A DNA stretch of 64,000 nucleotides from JALHVH01 sp964544265. Lineage in GTDB: Bacteria > Acidobacteriota > Aminicenantia > Aminicenantales > Saccharicenantaceae. Numbering within the stretch: position 1 is the first letter of the stretch; each line of letters opens with the position of its first letter. Under the pieces are notes generated by a model. It worked only from the letters and a program-made list of their open reading frames with translations, did no database searches and was not told the DNA's origin. Positions 44,042 to 52,615 of the stretch are shown here, piece after piece. Position numbers and translations under genes: made by a program. The stretch is taken from NCBI GenBank assembly GCA_964544265.1, contig CAZJBD010000001.1:25269-89268 (forward strand), written 5' to 3'.

Positions 44042-45403
44042 ATGAACGATCCGACCGATCTCAGAAAGAATGATAAACTGACCCGGCGAGACTTTATCAG
44101 GTCAGCCGCGGCCGGCGTGGGCATGGCCCTTGCCAGCCAGGCCGCCGCACAAAAGCCCGGAGAAGTGGAACTTAAGTCCGCTGACGAAGTCCGGATCGGC
44201 GTCATCGGGGCGGGCGAACAGGGGAGAATCCTCATCGAGTCCTGCCTCCGCATTCCCGGCATCCGGATCGCCGCCCTATGCGATATCTGGGAGTACAGCC
44301 GGCAGTACGCTTCGGGATATATCCGGAAATATGGTCAGAATCCGGCCGTCTATGAAGACTACCGGGACATGCTGGCCAAAGCGCCGGGACTTGATGCCGC
44401 GATCGTCGCCACCCCGGACTGGATGCATGCCGAACACACCAATGCCTGTCTGGGAGCCGGGCTCCATGTCTACTGTGAAAAGGAGATGTCGAACTCGCTC
44501 GAAAAAGCCAGGTCCATGGTTGAGACCGCGCGAAGGACGAAAAGGCGCCTTCAGATTGGCCACCAGAGGCGCTCGAACCCAAGATACATCCACGCTATCG
44601 ACCGTCTCATACGCGGAAAGCGGCTCCTCGGCCGCGTCAATCTGGCCTATGCTCAGTGGAACCGGTCCAAGGCCGACATGCTGGGCTGGCCTAAGAAATA
44701 TACGATAGACCAGGCGGTGCTCCAAAAGTATGGCTATGATTCCATGGTCGAATTTCGCAACTGGCGCTGGTACAGAAAGTACGGCGGCGGACCGATCGTC
44801 GACCTGGGCTCGCACCAGATCGACCTCTTCAGTTGGGTCTTAGGCGTCCAACCGGCTTCGGTCGTCGCCAGCGGCGGCGTAGACTATTACAAGAACCGTG
44901 AATGGTTCGATAACGTCATGGCCATTTACGAGTTCGAGACGAAAGAGGGCGCGGCCCGCGCTTTCTACCAGGTCCAGACGACAACCGCTCACGGAGGCTT
45001 CTATGAAACGTTCATGGGCGATTTCGGATCGCTGGTCATTTCCGAGGTGCCCCAGCGAGGCAACTGGGCCTTCCGGGAAGCCCACGCCCCGGAATGGGAT
45101 TCCCTTGTCAAGGACGGGCTCCTACTCACTGAGGCGGCTCCTATCCAGAAGCTTGAGACCCGCAACATTTTCCTCGACGTGCGGGTGACGGCGGAGGCTG
45201 GCCGCTGGCCGCTCCCCTTGGAGCTGGCCAAACCGGCCCACCAGCCTCACCTCGAGAACTTCTTCAGCGCCGTCAGGAACGGGACGGCGCTCAGTTGCCC
45301 TGCCGAGGTGGGCTACGAAAGCGCCGTGGCCGTGCTCAAGGTCAATGAGGCTGTGAAGAGCCGGAACCTCGTCCGGTTCCGCCCGGAGCAGTTTAAGGTC
45401 TAA
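44042..45403 (+). CDS. Tat-exported Gfo/Idh/MocA-family oxidoreductase
   Basis: 453 residues. Twin-arginine leader TRRDFIRSAAAGVGMALASQ with a polar extension before it. Rossmann start RIGVIGAGEQGRILIESCL, partner-strand CDIWEYS, lysine motif YCEKEMSNSLEKARS (EKEM rather than the usual EKPL/V). Later KYGGGPIVDLGSHQIDLFSW carries the GSHxxD pocket motif. Probably periplasmic sugar oxidation. It ends 5 bases before the heptaheme cytochrome gene, the strongest hint in the window that a Gfo/Idh enzyme is tied to a cytochrome. Confidence 0.9.
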   Translation: MNDPTDLRKNDKLTRRDFIRSAAAGVGMALASQAAAQKPGEVELKSADEVRIGVIGAGEQGRILIESCLRIPGIRIAALCDIWEYSRQYASGYIRKYGQNPAVYEDYRDMLAKAPGLDAAIVATPDWMHAEHTNACLGAGLHVYCEKEMSNSLEKARSMVETARRTKRRLQIGHQRRSNPRYIHAIDRLIRGKRLLGRVNLAYAQWNRSKADMLGWPKKYTIDQAVLQKYGYDSMVEFRNWRWYRKYGGGPIVDLGSHQIDLFSWVLGVQPASVVASGGVDYYKNREWFDNVMAIYEFETKEGAARAFYQVQTTTAHGGFYETFMGDFGSLVISEVPQRGNWAFREAHAPEWDSLVKDGLLLTEAAPIQKLETRNIFLDVRVTAEAGRWPLPLELAKPAHQPHLENFFSAVRNGTALSCPAEVGYESAVAVLKVNEAVKSRNLVRFRPEQFKV

Positions 45404-45408
45404 GATCT

Positions 45409-47724
45409 ATGAGCAGCGCAGAGAGAAAGATTCTCGGCGGGTCTTTCTTAATGGCGATGATCTCCGTCGGCTTAGCGGTAATGGTCCTATCCGCGGACGA
45501 CCAGAACCTCAAATGGGACGGGAGCCGCGTTTCGCCCGTCCATAGGATTCCGCTCAAGGACGAACTTAATCAGGAGATCATTCCGACGGAATCCTATCCG
45601 TTGCCTTTTTCTGCCAGGTATACGTGTGCTCCCTGCCATGTCTACGAGCAGGTCTGCCAGGGGCTCCACTTCAACGCGACCAATAGCGGCCGGCCGGCGG
45701 GCCGCCCCGGAGAGCCATGGATTTGGGCGGATGAGAAGACAGGGACGATGCTGCCGCTTTCCTACCGGCAATGGAAGGGCATATGGGACCCCGGGGATGT
45801 AGGACTCACGGCCTGGGACTTCACGCTTCTTTTCGGGACGAAGCTTACGGGCGGCGGGGTGGCCGAGCCCGCTGATAAAGACGTCACGCCCGACTCCCGC
45901 TGGAACGTCTCTGGAAAGCTTGAGATCAACTGCCTGGGATGCCACAACGCTTCGCGCCTTCAGGACCCCAGCGAATGGGCGAAGCAGGTTCTGAGGCAGA
46001 ATTTCCGTTGGGCGGCTACTGCCGCGGCCGGACTGGGCGAGGTCGGGGGGATGGCCTCGCGACTTGCCGCAACCTGGGACCTGTTTGACGGCCCCAACCC
46101 CGACGATAAAGAATGGGCCATTGCGCCGTCGGTCCGCTACGACCCGGCCCTTTTCGACAGCAAGCACAATGCCTTCCTCGATATCGCTTACAAGCCCGAA
46201 GACAGCCGCTGCCTGGCCTGTCACTCCGTTGCGCCCCTGGGCGCTAAGAAACATGAATTCGACGGGGATGTCCACACGGCCTCAGGCCTCCTGTGCGTGG
46301 ACTGTCACAGGAACGGAATCGGGCACGACATGGTCCGGGGCTATGAGGGAGAATCCAAGGACTACGGCAAAGCCGAGAACGAGGCCTTCACCTGCGCCGG
46401 CTGCCATCTCGGAAAGGAAGCGGTCAAGGGCGGCAGAGGGTTCTCGGGCAGACTTGGCGCCCCCTTCCCGAAGCATAACGGATTTCCGATGATCCACTTC
46501 GAGAGGCTGAGCTGCACGGTCTGTCATTCCGGGCCTCTGCCTGCTAAAGAGCCGGCCCGTGTTCGCACGTCCCGGGCCAACCGTCTGGGGATTTTTGGGA
46601 TCGCCCGCTGGGCCACGGACACGCCGGCCATCGTCGAGCCGGTCTATATCCGGGGTGCGGATAAGAAGCTTGCCCCCCACCGTATGATGTGGCCTTCGTA
46701 TTGGGCCGAGATGAAAAATGGGAAACTGGTGCCTCTCAAGCCTAACCGAGTCCTCGCCGCGGCCGGCGAGACCCTGAACGCTGCGGAGAGCATCGCTCGT
46801 ATCCTAATATCCTTGTTCAATATCCCGGACCTCGGGGGGACCCCCGTCCTGGTCATGGCCGGGAGGGTCTATGAATTGAATCTGGACGGAGTCCTGGACG
46901 TTTCGGAGTATCCGGGCCCAGTGCCGGCGGACGACCTCCTTTGGGCAGTCCGGAAAGAGAACAAGATCCTGCCTTTGTTGCCGTTCGATCCGGATGCCCA
47001 GGAGCCGAATCCGGACACTCTGGCCCAGCTCGAGAGAGTCCTCTTGGCTTTGGGCGCAATGCCGGGAGCGCCGGGCGAACCGGTCCTCCTTTATAAAAAT
47101 GCCCTCTACCGGATCGCGAACGGTCAGCTGGAAAAAAGGGAGAATCCGGTATCTTCTGAGACGCTGAAGCTTGCCTGGCTGATAGCAGGGAAGGCCGAAC
47201 CCCTTTTCCCCGATATTGCCCGGCGGGCCGTCCTGACTTTGACCGGAACGGATCAGACATTGACCGAGGAGCAGGTCGGAACGGTGCTTCGGGCGCTGGG
47301 GAAGGACCATGTCTATGTCTCGAGCGGCAGGGTGTTCGGTCTCTCCAAGAAAGGAAAACTTGAAGCGCGGAACGACCCTGCCGCCGCACCCGTCTCCTGG
47401 CCCCTGGCCCACGATGTGCGGCCGGCCCGGATGGCCCTGGGCACGAACGGTTGCACGGATTGCCACTCGGCGGGCTCGCGCTTGCTCTTCGGACGGGTCA
47501 AAGGCTACGGACCACTTAAGACTTCGCAGGTAGAAATCCGTTCGCTCCATTCGTTCATGGGGTTGGGCAAGCCCTATCACGTCTTCTTTGGGCTTTCGTT
47601 CGCGGTGCGGCCGCTTCTCAAGGTCGTCCTGGCGGCGGCCTCCCTCGTCATCGGTGCTTTATTGCTCATCGCAGTCCTGCTCGCCATCGGCCGGGCCTCG
47701 GGGCTCATCGAAAAGAGGAGATAA
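45409..47724 (+). CDS. Heptaheme c-type cytochrome with internal repeat insert and C-terminal membrane anchor
   Basis: 771 residues. An N-terminal hydrophobic segment (ILGGSFLMAMISVGLAVMVL) is a signal or anchor. Seven CX2CH sites at residues 73-77, 175-179, 268-272, 296-300, 329-333, 369-373 and 682-686. Between the sixth and seventh lie three similar units (about 450-530, 538-605, 620-680) with a core like GRVYELNLDG, ALYRIANGQLEKR and GRVFGLSKKGKLE. A membrane helix near 737-761 (VVLAAASLVIGALLLIAVLL) anchors the C-terminus. Probably faces the periplasm and passes electrons to or from the cytochrome-b-like protein encoded 6 bases later. Confidence 0.88.
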   Translation: MSSAERKILGGSFLMAMISVGLAVMVLSADDQNLKWDGSRVSPVHRIPLKDELNQEIIPTESYPLPFSARYTCAPCHVYEQVCQGLHFNATNSGRPAGRPGEPWIWADEKTGTMLPLSYRQWKGIWDPGDVGLTAWDFTLLFGTKLTGGGVAEPADKDVTPDSRWNVSGKLEINCLGCHNASRLQDPSEWAKQVLRQNFRWAATAAAGLGEVGGMASRLAATWDLFDGPNPDDKEWAIAPSVRYDPALFDSKHNAFLDIAYKPEDSRCLACHSVAPLGAKKHEFDGDVHTASGLLCVDCHRNGIGHDMVRGYEGESKDYGKAENEAFTCAGCHLGKEAVKGGRGFSGRLGAPFPKHNGFPMIHFERLSCTVCHSGPLPAKEPARVRTSRANRLGIFGIARWATDTPAIVEPVYIRGADKKLAPHRMMWPSYWAEMKNGKLVPLKPNRVLAAAGETLNAAESIARILISLFNIPDLGGTPVLVMAGRVYELNLDGVLDVSEYPGPVPADDLLWAVRKENKILPLLPFDPDAQEPNPDTLAQLERVLLALGAMPGAPGEPVLLYKNALYRIANGQLEKRENPVSSETLKLAWLIAGKAEPLFPDIARRAVLTLTGTDQTLTEEQVGTVLRALGKDHVYVSSGRVFGLSKKGKLEARNDPAAAPVSWPLAHDVRPARMALGTNGCTDCHSAGSRLLFGRVKGYGPLKTSQVEIRSLHSFMGLGKPYHVFFGLSFAVRPLLKVVLAAASLVIGALLLIAVLLAIGRASGLIEKRR

Positions 47725-47730
47725 CCCCCT

Positions 47731-48411
47731 ATGCTTTTCATCATCATAACGGTCCTCGCCGTCTTGGGCCTTGCCTCGACCCTCACATTCTTTCGGTTCC
47801 TCTCGGGAAAACCGGCGGTCGATAAACGCAATCTTTTCGCGCTGGCGGGCGCGCATGGAGAGTGGCTCGGCGGCTGGATAAGGACCTTTTTCGAGCCCGG
47901 CTTCTTAATCAAGGTCCGGGCCTTTTATCGGACCTGGGTTGGACAGGCCTACCCCGGCTGGCGGCAATGGATCTTCGCGGCCCTTGTTGTGAGCTTCGGT
48001 TATTGCGCCGCGAGTGGATTTTTCTTCGCCCTCTTCGTGCCGGGAGGGATGTTCGGCATTCCGCTCCTTTGCCACGTCATGGCCGGCGGGCTCTTCGCCT
48101 TGAGCCTGGCCGCTTCGCTCATCCTTAGGGCCGGGGCGTTCCGTCCGGGCGCGGATGATCCAAAACCTGAAAAATGTGACTTTTACCCGCCCCTCAAGGA
48201 CCTAACCAAGAAGGAAATATTGACCACTCTATTCTGGATGTCCGCGGCGGCGGGGCTTTGTCTGATCGTCACGGCCCTCGCCTCGATGCTGTCGTATTTC
48301 CATTACCGTGCCCAGATGCCTCTCCTCGATTTTCACAGGTATGGCGCCCTGGTCGACCTGCTCTTGGTCATGATCTATTTAGACCTTGGCGTGTTTCCCC
48401 GGAGAGGCTGA
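47731..48411 (+). CDS. Cytochrome-b-like multi-pass membrane protein
   Basis: 226 residues with about five membrane segments (start FIIITVLAVLGLASTLTFF; FAALVVSFGYCAASGFFFAL; LSLAASLILRAGAF; FWMSAAAGLCLIVTALASML; LVDLLLVMIYLDLGVF). Histidines sit near the ends of helices (PLLCHVMAGG, MLSYFHYRAQ, LLDFHRYGALVD) and could ligate two b haems. That and the neighbour relation suggest a quinone-linked cytochrome b partner of the heptaheme protein. No exact family recognised. The stop overlaps the ApbE start (TGATG). Confidence 0.72.
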   Translation: MLFIIITVLAVLGLASTLTFFRFLSGKPAVDKRNLFALAGAHGEWLGGWIRTFFEPGFLIKVRAFYRTWVGQAYPGWRQWIFAALVVSFGYCAASGFFFALFVPGGMFGIPLLCHVMAGGLFALSLAASLILRAGAFRPGADDPKPEKCDFYPPLKDLTKKEILTTLFWMSAAAGLCLIVTALASMLSYFHYRAQMPLLDFHRYGALVDLLLVMIYLDLGVFPRRG

Positions 48412-49313
48412 TGGCTCAGGACCTCCTGGCCGTACACCGCTTTGCGCACCACGCCATGTCGACTCTTTTCGAAATTATGGTGGGCGGCTGTGAGGAGGAG
48501 TATTCGGGTCAAGCCGCCCAGGCCGTTTTCAAGGAAATCGACCGAATCGAGCGGCTCTTCAACCGTTTCGATCCTTCGAGCGAGATTTCTAGGATCAACC
48601 GCCTGGAGCCCGGCCAAAAACTTTCTATAGGTGTGGAGACGTTTGAGTGCCTGGCATTGGCTGAGGAGATCAGGCGGACTACGGCTGGCGCCTTTGATAT
48701 CAACGTCGGAGCTCTGATAAAATATAAGGGAAGCGGAACGTCCCTTTCGCTCGATCTTTGCCGGACGTCCGGAGGGTTCGAAGCCGGACTCCCGGCCGCG
48801 GAGGCCGGGGGGGGCGGCCGCTTGGACCTGGACCTGGGCGGCATCGGCAAAGGCTACGCCCTGGACCGGGTCGTCGACATTCTTGCCGACTGGAGCGTCG
48901 AGAACGCCCTTGTCCACGGCGGGACGAGCACGGCGATTGGGATCGGCGAAGCCCCTAGCGCCCGCGACCCGAAGAGGGGCTGGCCGGTCGGCGTGGGCGG
49001 CAGCTGGGCCTGCCCCAGTGTACCAAAAAGCTTCCGGCTCAGCTGTAGGGCGCTTAGCGGATCGGGCATGGAGGTCAAGGGAAGGCATGTCCTTGATCCG
49101 AGGACCGGCCTACCCGCGTCCGGCCATCTGGCGGCTTGGGCTTCCCATCCGGCGGCGGCCGTGGCCGACGCGCTTTCGACGGCCTTCATGGTCATGACCA
49201 CGGAAGAAGTCGCAGCGTATTGCGGCCTTCATCCCGAGGTTTGGGCCCTGGTCGTCATGGATAGCGGCGATTGCCGTGTGTTCAACGGGGCCGTGGCCCT
49301 GGAGTGTGAATAG
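48411..49313 (+). CDS. ApbE-family FAD:protein FMN transferase, no signal peptide
   Basis: 300 residues from the ATG at 48411, overlapping the previous stop; longer starts lie inside the upstream gene. ApbE features: AMSTLFEIMVGG, EIDRIERLFNRFDPSSEISR, GAFDINVGALI, LDLGGIGKGYALDRVVDIL, ALVHGGTSTAIGIG, GRHVLDPRTGLPASGH and ADALSTAFMVM with the metal Asp. The usual periplasmic lipoprotein signal is missing, so it may act in the cytoplasm or rely on another export route. The family attaches FMN to Thr/Ser in exported redox proteins. No clear SGAT-type target motif was found in nearby proteins. Confidence 0.9.
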   Translation: MAQDLLAVHRFAHHAMSTLFEIMVGGCEEEYSGQAAQAVFKEIDRIERLFNRFDPSSEISRINRLEPGQKLSIGVETFECLALAEEIRRTTAGAFDINVGALIKYKGSGTSLSLDLCRTSGGFEAGLPAAEAGGGGRLDLDLGGIGKGYALDRVVDILADWSVENALVHGGTSTAIGIGEAPSARDPKRGWPVGVGGSWACPSVPKSFRLSCRALSGSGMEVKGRHVLDPRTGLPASGHLAAWASHPAAAVADALSTAFMVMTTEEVAAYCGLHPEVWALVVMDSGDCRVFNGAVALECE

Positions 49314-49334
49314 TCACCGGACAAGGAGTCTGAA

Positions 49335-50006
49335 ATGGAAAAAAAGATGGCGGCTTGCCTCGCGCTGGCATTGATTATGGTTGGAGTTTCAGCCGCCGCT
49401 CAGGACCAAAGCAGGGTCGAACTGAAGCTCCAGCTTCCCAAGCCGATGTTCATCGGGACGCCGAGGAATATCCGCACCCCGAACCTCGAGGTCATAACCG
49501 GGAAGGCCCGTGGACCTTTCTACGTCCCCGCCGGGACCAAACTCATTTCGCTCAACAAGCCCGTAACGGCGAGCGACTCGGCTCCGGTCATCGGCGAGAC
49601 GAGCTTCATCACGGACGGCGAGAAGTCGGGTGAGGACGGCTATTTCGTTGAGTTCGGCCCGGGCACACAGTGGGTCCAGATCGACCTCAAGGAGCCGTAT
49701 GCTTTGTGGGCCATCCTCATCTGGCACTACCACAGCCAAGCGCGCGTATACCGTGACGTCGTCGTCCAAGTCTCCGATGACAAGGACTTCGTCAGCGGAG
49801 TGACCGCGGTCTACAACAACGACCACGACAACACGTCCGGCCTCGGGATCGGACGGGACAAGGAATACATCGAAACAAACGAGGGCCGGCTTATCGATCC
49901 CAAAGGCGTCAAGGCACGTTACGTCCGGCTCACCAGCGGCGGCAACACCTCAAATGACATGAACCACTACGTCGAAGTGGAGGTCTACGGCATCCCGGTC
50001 AAATGA
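49335..50006 (+). CDS. Secreted F5/8-type C (discoidin-like) domain protein
   Basis: 223 residues. Sec signal MAACLALALIMVGVSAAAQ. The C-terminal ~150 residues form a jelly roll: TSFITDGEKSGEDGYFVEFG, TQWVQIDLKEPYALWAILIW, VVVQVSDDKDFVSG, ARYVRLTSGG and the closing YVEVEVYGIPVK, all typical of discoidin/F5-F8C domains that bind sugars or surfaces. The N-terminal part (PMFIGTPRNIRTPNLEV) appears in related secreted proteins. Probably a periplasmic carbohydrate-binding accessory. Overlaps the next gene by ATGA. Confidence 0.86.
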   Translation: MEKKMAACLALALIMVGVSAAAQDQSRVELKLQLPKPMFIGTPRNIRTPNLEVITGKARGPFYVPAGTKLISLNKPVTASDSAPVIGETSFITDGEKSGEDGYFVEFGPGTQWVQIDLKEPYALWAILIWHYHSQARVYRDVVVQVSDDKDFVSGVTAVYNNDHDNTSGLGIGRDKEYIETNEGRLIDPKGVKARYVRLTSGGNTSNDMNHYVEVEVYGIPVK

Positions 50007-51565
50007 ACAAAGCAGCCTTTCGCGGGCTTGTCCTCGTCATCCTGGGTGGAGCGCTTGTCTTTCGGACCCTGGGACTCGGCCTCCGGCCTATGCACCACGA
50101 TGAGGCCAACCAGGCCGTCAAGTTCGGCGCCCTTCTCGAGAAGGGCGAGTACCGCTACGACAAGGAAGATCATCATGGGCCGAGCTTGTATTATCTAACG
50201 TTGCCGCTGGCCAAGGCCGCCGGCAGACATACGCTGGCATCGCTCGACGAGAAGGTCCTGAGGCTCGTCCCGGCGCTTTTCGGAGCGGCGACCATCCTCA
50301 TCCTCCTCTTTTTCCTCAAGAACGCGGGCGCGGGGGCCGTCCTGGCTTCGGGCATCTTCCTGGCGATCTCCCCCGCTATGGTTTTTTACAGCCGATTCTA
50401 CATCCAGGAGTCCATTCTTCTTTTTTTTACCGCTGCCTTTCTCGCCTCGGTTTGGCGCTATGCCCTGAATCCATCGTGGGGATGGGCGGCGGCGGTCGGC
50501 CTGTGTGCCGGGATGATGTACGCCACGAAAGAGACGTCGGTCATGGCGTTCGGAGCGGTTGCCGGGAGCCTCATTATTACGCTCATGTTTGGCAGGAAGG
50601 GGGGGGATACCCCCCGGGGGCGCGGCAGGTTCCGCGTCTGGCATATCCTCCTGGCGCTCGCATCAGCTTTAGCCATCGCGGGGCTTCTCTTCTCATCATT
50701 CCTCAGCCATCCAAAAGGCGTCCTGGATTCCATTCTCTCTTTTAAGGTTTATTTCCTGCGAGGCGCAGAGGCCGGTTGGCACAGATATCCCTGGTATTAC
50801 TACTTGAGCCTGCTGGCCTTCTCCAGGTTCGGAGCGTCAGCGCCCTGGTGGAGCGAGGGTATTATCCTTTTTCTTTCCTTGATCGGGGGGATTGCCGCGC
50901 TCGGGAAGAGAAGGCATGATGAGCCGGGGCCATCATTTCCGCGGTTTATTCTCTTTTACACGGTCTTTTTGACCGCGGTCTACTCGCTTATCCCCTATAA
51001 GACGCCGTGGAACCTGCTCCCGTTTTATTTCGGGATGATCCTGCTTGCGGGAACCGGGACTGCCCGCCTTCTTCGCCTGTTCAGGCCCAACGCTTTCAGG
51101 GCGGCCTTCCTGATTGTGATCGCGGCTTTGGTTATTCAACTCGGCCTCCAAAGTTATCGGGCGAATTTTAAGGATTTCGCGGACCCCCGAAACCCGTATG
51201 TCTATGCCCAGACGAGCCTGGATTTTATGAGGCTCATCAAGCGCGTCGAGGACCTTGCCGCAGTCGATCCCGATCACAGGGCAATGCTCGTCGAGGTCGT
51301 CGCCGGTCCCTACGAGACCTGGCCCCTGCCTTGGTATCTCAGAAGCTTCGCTAATGTAGGCTACTGGCAGGAGGCGGACCAAGCGGAGAGTCCGAGTGCC
51401 GCTCATCTCGTCATTTCGTCGATGGACCAGGAAGAGAAGCTTAGGGGACGTCTGGGGGAGGGATTTCATTTGGAATACTACGGTCTCCGTCCCGAAGTCA
51501 TCCTGGCCCTTCGTGTCCGTAACGATCTCTGGGAGCGATACATGACGGAAAAGGCGGGAAAATGA
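50003..51565 (+). CDS. TIGR03663-family membrane glycosyltransferase (GT39/PMT-like)
   Basis: 520 residues, about 11 membrane helices. The opening GLRPMHHDEANQAVKFGALL contains the DE motif of PMT-type glycosyltransferases; YRYDKEDHHGPSLYYLTLPL is characteristic of the TIGR03663 family (Agl23-like). The C-terminus is a soluble domain (YLRSFANVGYWQEADQAESP). Uses a lipid-linked sugar as donor, probably to glycosylate an envelope protein or polymer. Translationally coupled with both neighbours by 4-base overlaps. Confidence 0.88.
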   Translation: MNKAAFRGLVLVILGGALVFRTLGLGLRPMHHDEANQAVKFGALLEKGEYRYDKEDHHGPSLYYLTLPLAKAAGRHTLASLDEKVLRLVPALFGAATILILLFFLKNAGAGAVLASGIFLAISPAMVFYSRFYIQESILLFFTAAFLASVWRYALNPSWGWAAAVGLCAGMMYATKETSVMAFGAVAGSLIITLMFGRKGGDTPRGRGRFRVWHILLALASALAIAGLLFSSFLSHPKGVLDSILSFKVYFLRGAEAGWHRYPWYYYLSLLAFSRFGASAPWWSEGIILFLSLIGGIAALGKRRHDEPGPSFPRFILFYTVFLTAVYSLIPYKTPWNLLPFYFGMILLAGTGTARLLRLFRPNAFRAAFLIVIAALVIQLGLQSYRANFKDFADPRNPYVYAQTSLDFMRLIKRVEDLAAVDPDHRAMLVEVVAGPYETWPLPWYLRSFANVGYWQEADQAESPSAAHLVISSMDQEEKLRGRLGEGFHLEYYGLRPEVILALRVRNDLWERYMTEKAGK

Positions 51566-52302
51566 CGGATTTGTCCATCGTCATACCGGCTTTCAACGAG
51601 GCGAGCAAGATCGGGGCCGACGTGAGAGCCGCGTCCGTTTTTTTTGAGGAGCACAAGATTTCCGGCGAAGTCATCGTCGTCGATGACGGGAGTCTCGACG
51701 GGACCTATGACGCGGCTCGGAGTGCGAAGGTTTCGCCCTCCGTCAAACTCACCGTGATCAGACATGAGACCAACAAGGGGAAGGGCTCGGCGGTGCAGAC
51801 GGGTGTGCTCAGAAGCTCGGGGAACTGCGTCCTCTATGCGGACAGCGGGACATGCATTCCGTATCGAGATGCCCTTCCTTCCCTCGAGCGAATCTGGCGG
51901 GGAAGCGTGGACGTGGCCATGGCTTCGCGACGGCTCAAGGGAACGGTCATCTGCCGGGACCGCCCGGTCAAGCGCCGTGTCCTGGCCTGGCTTTTCCGTC
52001 AGTCTGCGTTCCTCGTGGCCGGGCTGCCGCGCCGGATTACGGATTCGCAGTGCGGTTTCAAGGTCTACAGGGGCGATCTGGCCCGGGAGCTTTATTCGGG
52101 GCTCGAGGCCGCCGGCTTTCTTTTCGAACTCGAAGTTATTTTGAAGGCCCTGCAAAAGGAGCTTGTGGTCGAAGAGTTCCCGGTGACCTGGACCTGCGAT
52201 CCGGATACGCGGGTCCGACCGGCCTCCCAAGCCTTTCCTTTGCTCAAAGAGCTCTTCGCCGTTCGCAAGATCATAAAAAAAATGAAAAAGGAGGAAAGAT
52301 GA
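51562..52302 (+). CDS. GT2-family glycosyltransferase, dolichyl/polyprenyl-phosphate glucosyltransferase-like
   Basis: 246 residues. GT-A opening LSIVIPAFNEASKIGADVRA, first Asp pair in VIVVDDGSLDGTYDAA, and YADSGTCIPYRDALPSLERI with the DxD-like position (DSG). KGTVICRDRPVKRRVLAWLF and TDSQCGFKVYRGDLARELYS match the dolichyl-phosphate beta-glucosyltransferase (Alg5) subfamily. It likely makes the polyprenyl-phosphate sugar that the preceding membrane glycosyltransferase consumes. Overlaps both neighbours by 4 bases. Confidence 0.9.
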   Translation: MTDLSIVIPAFNEASKIGADVRAASVFFEEHKISGEVIVVDDGSLDGTYDAARSAKVSPSVKLTVIRHETNKGKGSAVQTGVLRSSGNCVLYADSGTCIPYRDALPSLERIWRGSVDVAMASRRLKGTVICRDRPVKRRVLAWLFRQSAFLVAGLPRRITDSQCGFKVYRGDLARELYSGLEAAGFLFELEVILKALQKELVVEEFPVTWTCDPDTRVRPASQAFPLLKELFAVRKIIKKMKKEER

Positions 52303-52607
52303 AAAGAACCATATTTTTAGCGGTTTTGGCTGTTTTTGTCCTCATCCTTTTCAGCACGAGCTGCGCCCCCGGTCCCAACAACGCTGAGAAGACCCCGGGC
52401 CCCAAGGGTCATGTCGCCGGTTTTTTCCTCGGGCTGTGGCATGGTTTGATCTCCCCGGTCACGTTCATTATTTCCCTTTTCACGAAGAACGTGCGCTTTT
52501 ATGAAATCCACAACAGCGGTTCCTGGTATAATTTTGGCTTCGTTTTAGGGGCGGGCCTCTTCTTGAGCGGCGGCATTTTTGGGCGGAGGAAACGCTGCAA
52601 GGGCTGA
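52299..52607 (+). CDS. Small lipoprotein with C-terminal membrane segment
   Basis: 102 residues; ATG overlaps the glycosyltransferase stop, with AAAGGAGGAAAG before it. Lipobox-like end of the signal: LILFSTSC with Cys at about 23. The mature part has a hydrophobic region (FFLGLWHGLISPVTFIISLF), then KNVRFYEIHNSGSWYNFGFV and a final membrane stretch before a basic tail (RRKRCKG). Similar small proteins of this type occur widely as unnamed conserved hypotheticals. Function unknown. Confidence 0.75.
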   Translation: MKRTIFLAVLAVFVLILFSTSCAPGPNNAEKTPGPKGHVAGFFLGLWHGLISPVTFIISLFTKNVRFYEIHNSGSWYNFGFVLGAGLFLSGGIFGRRKRCKG

Positions 52608-52615
52608 GGACGGCT

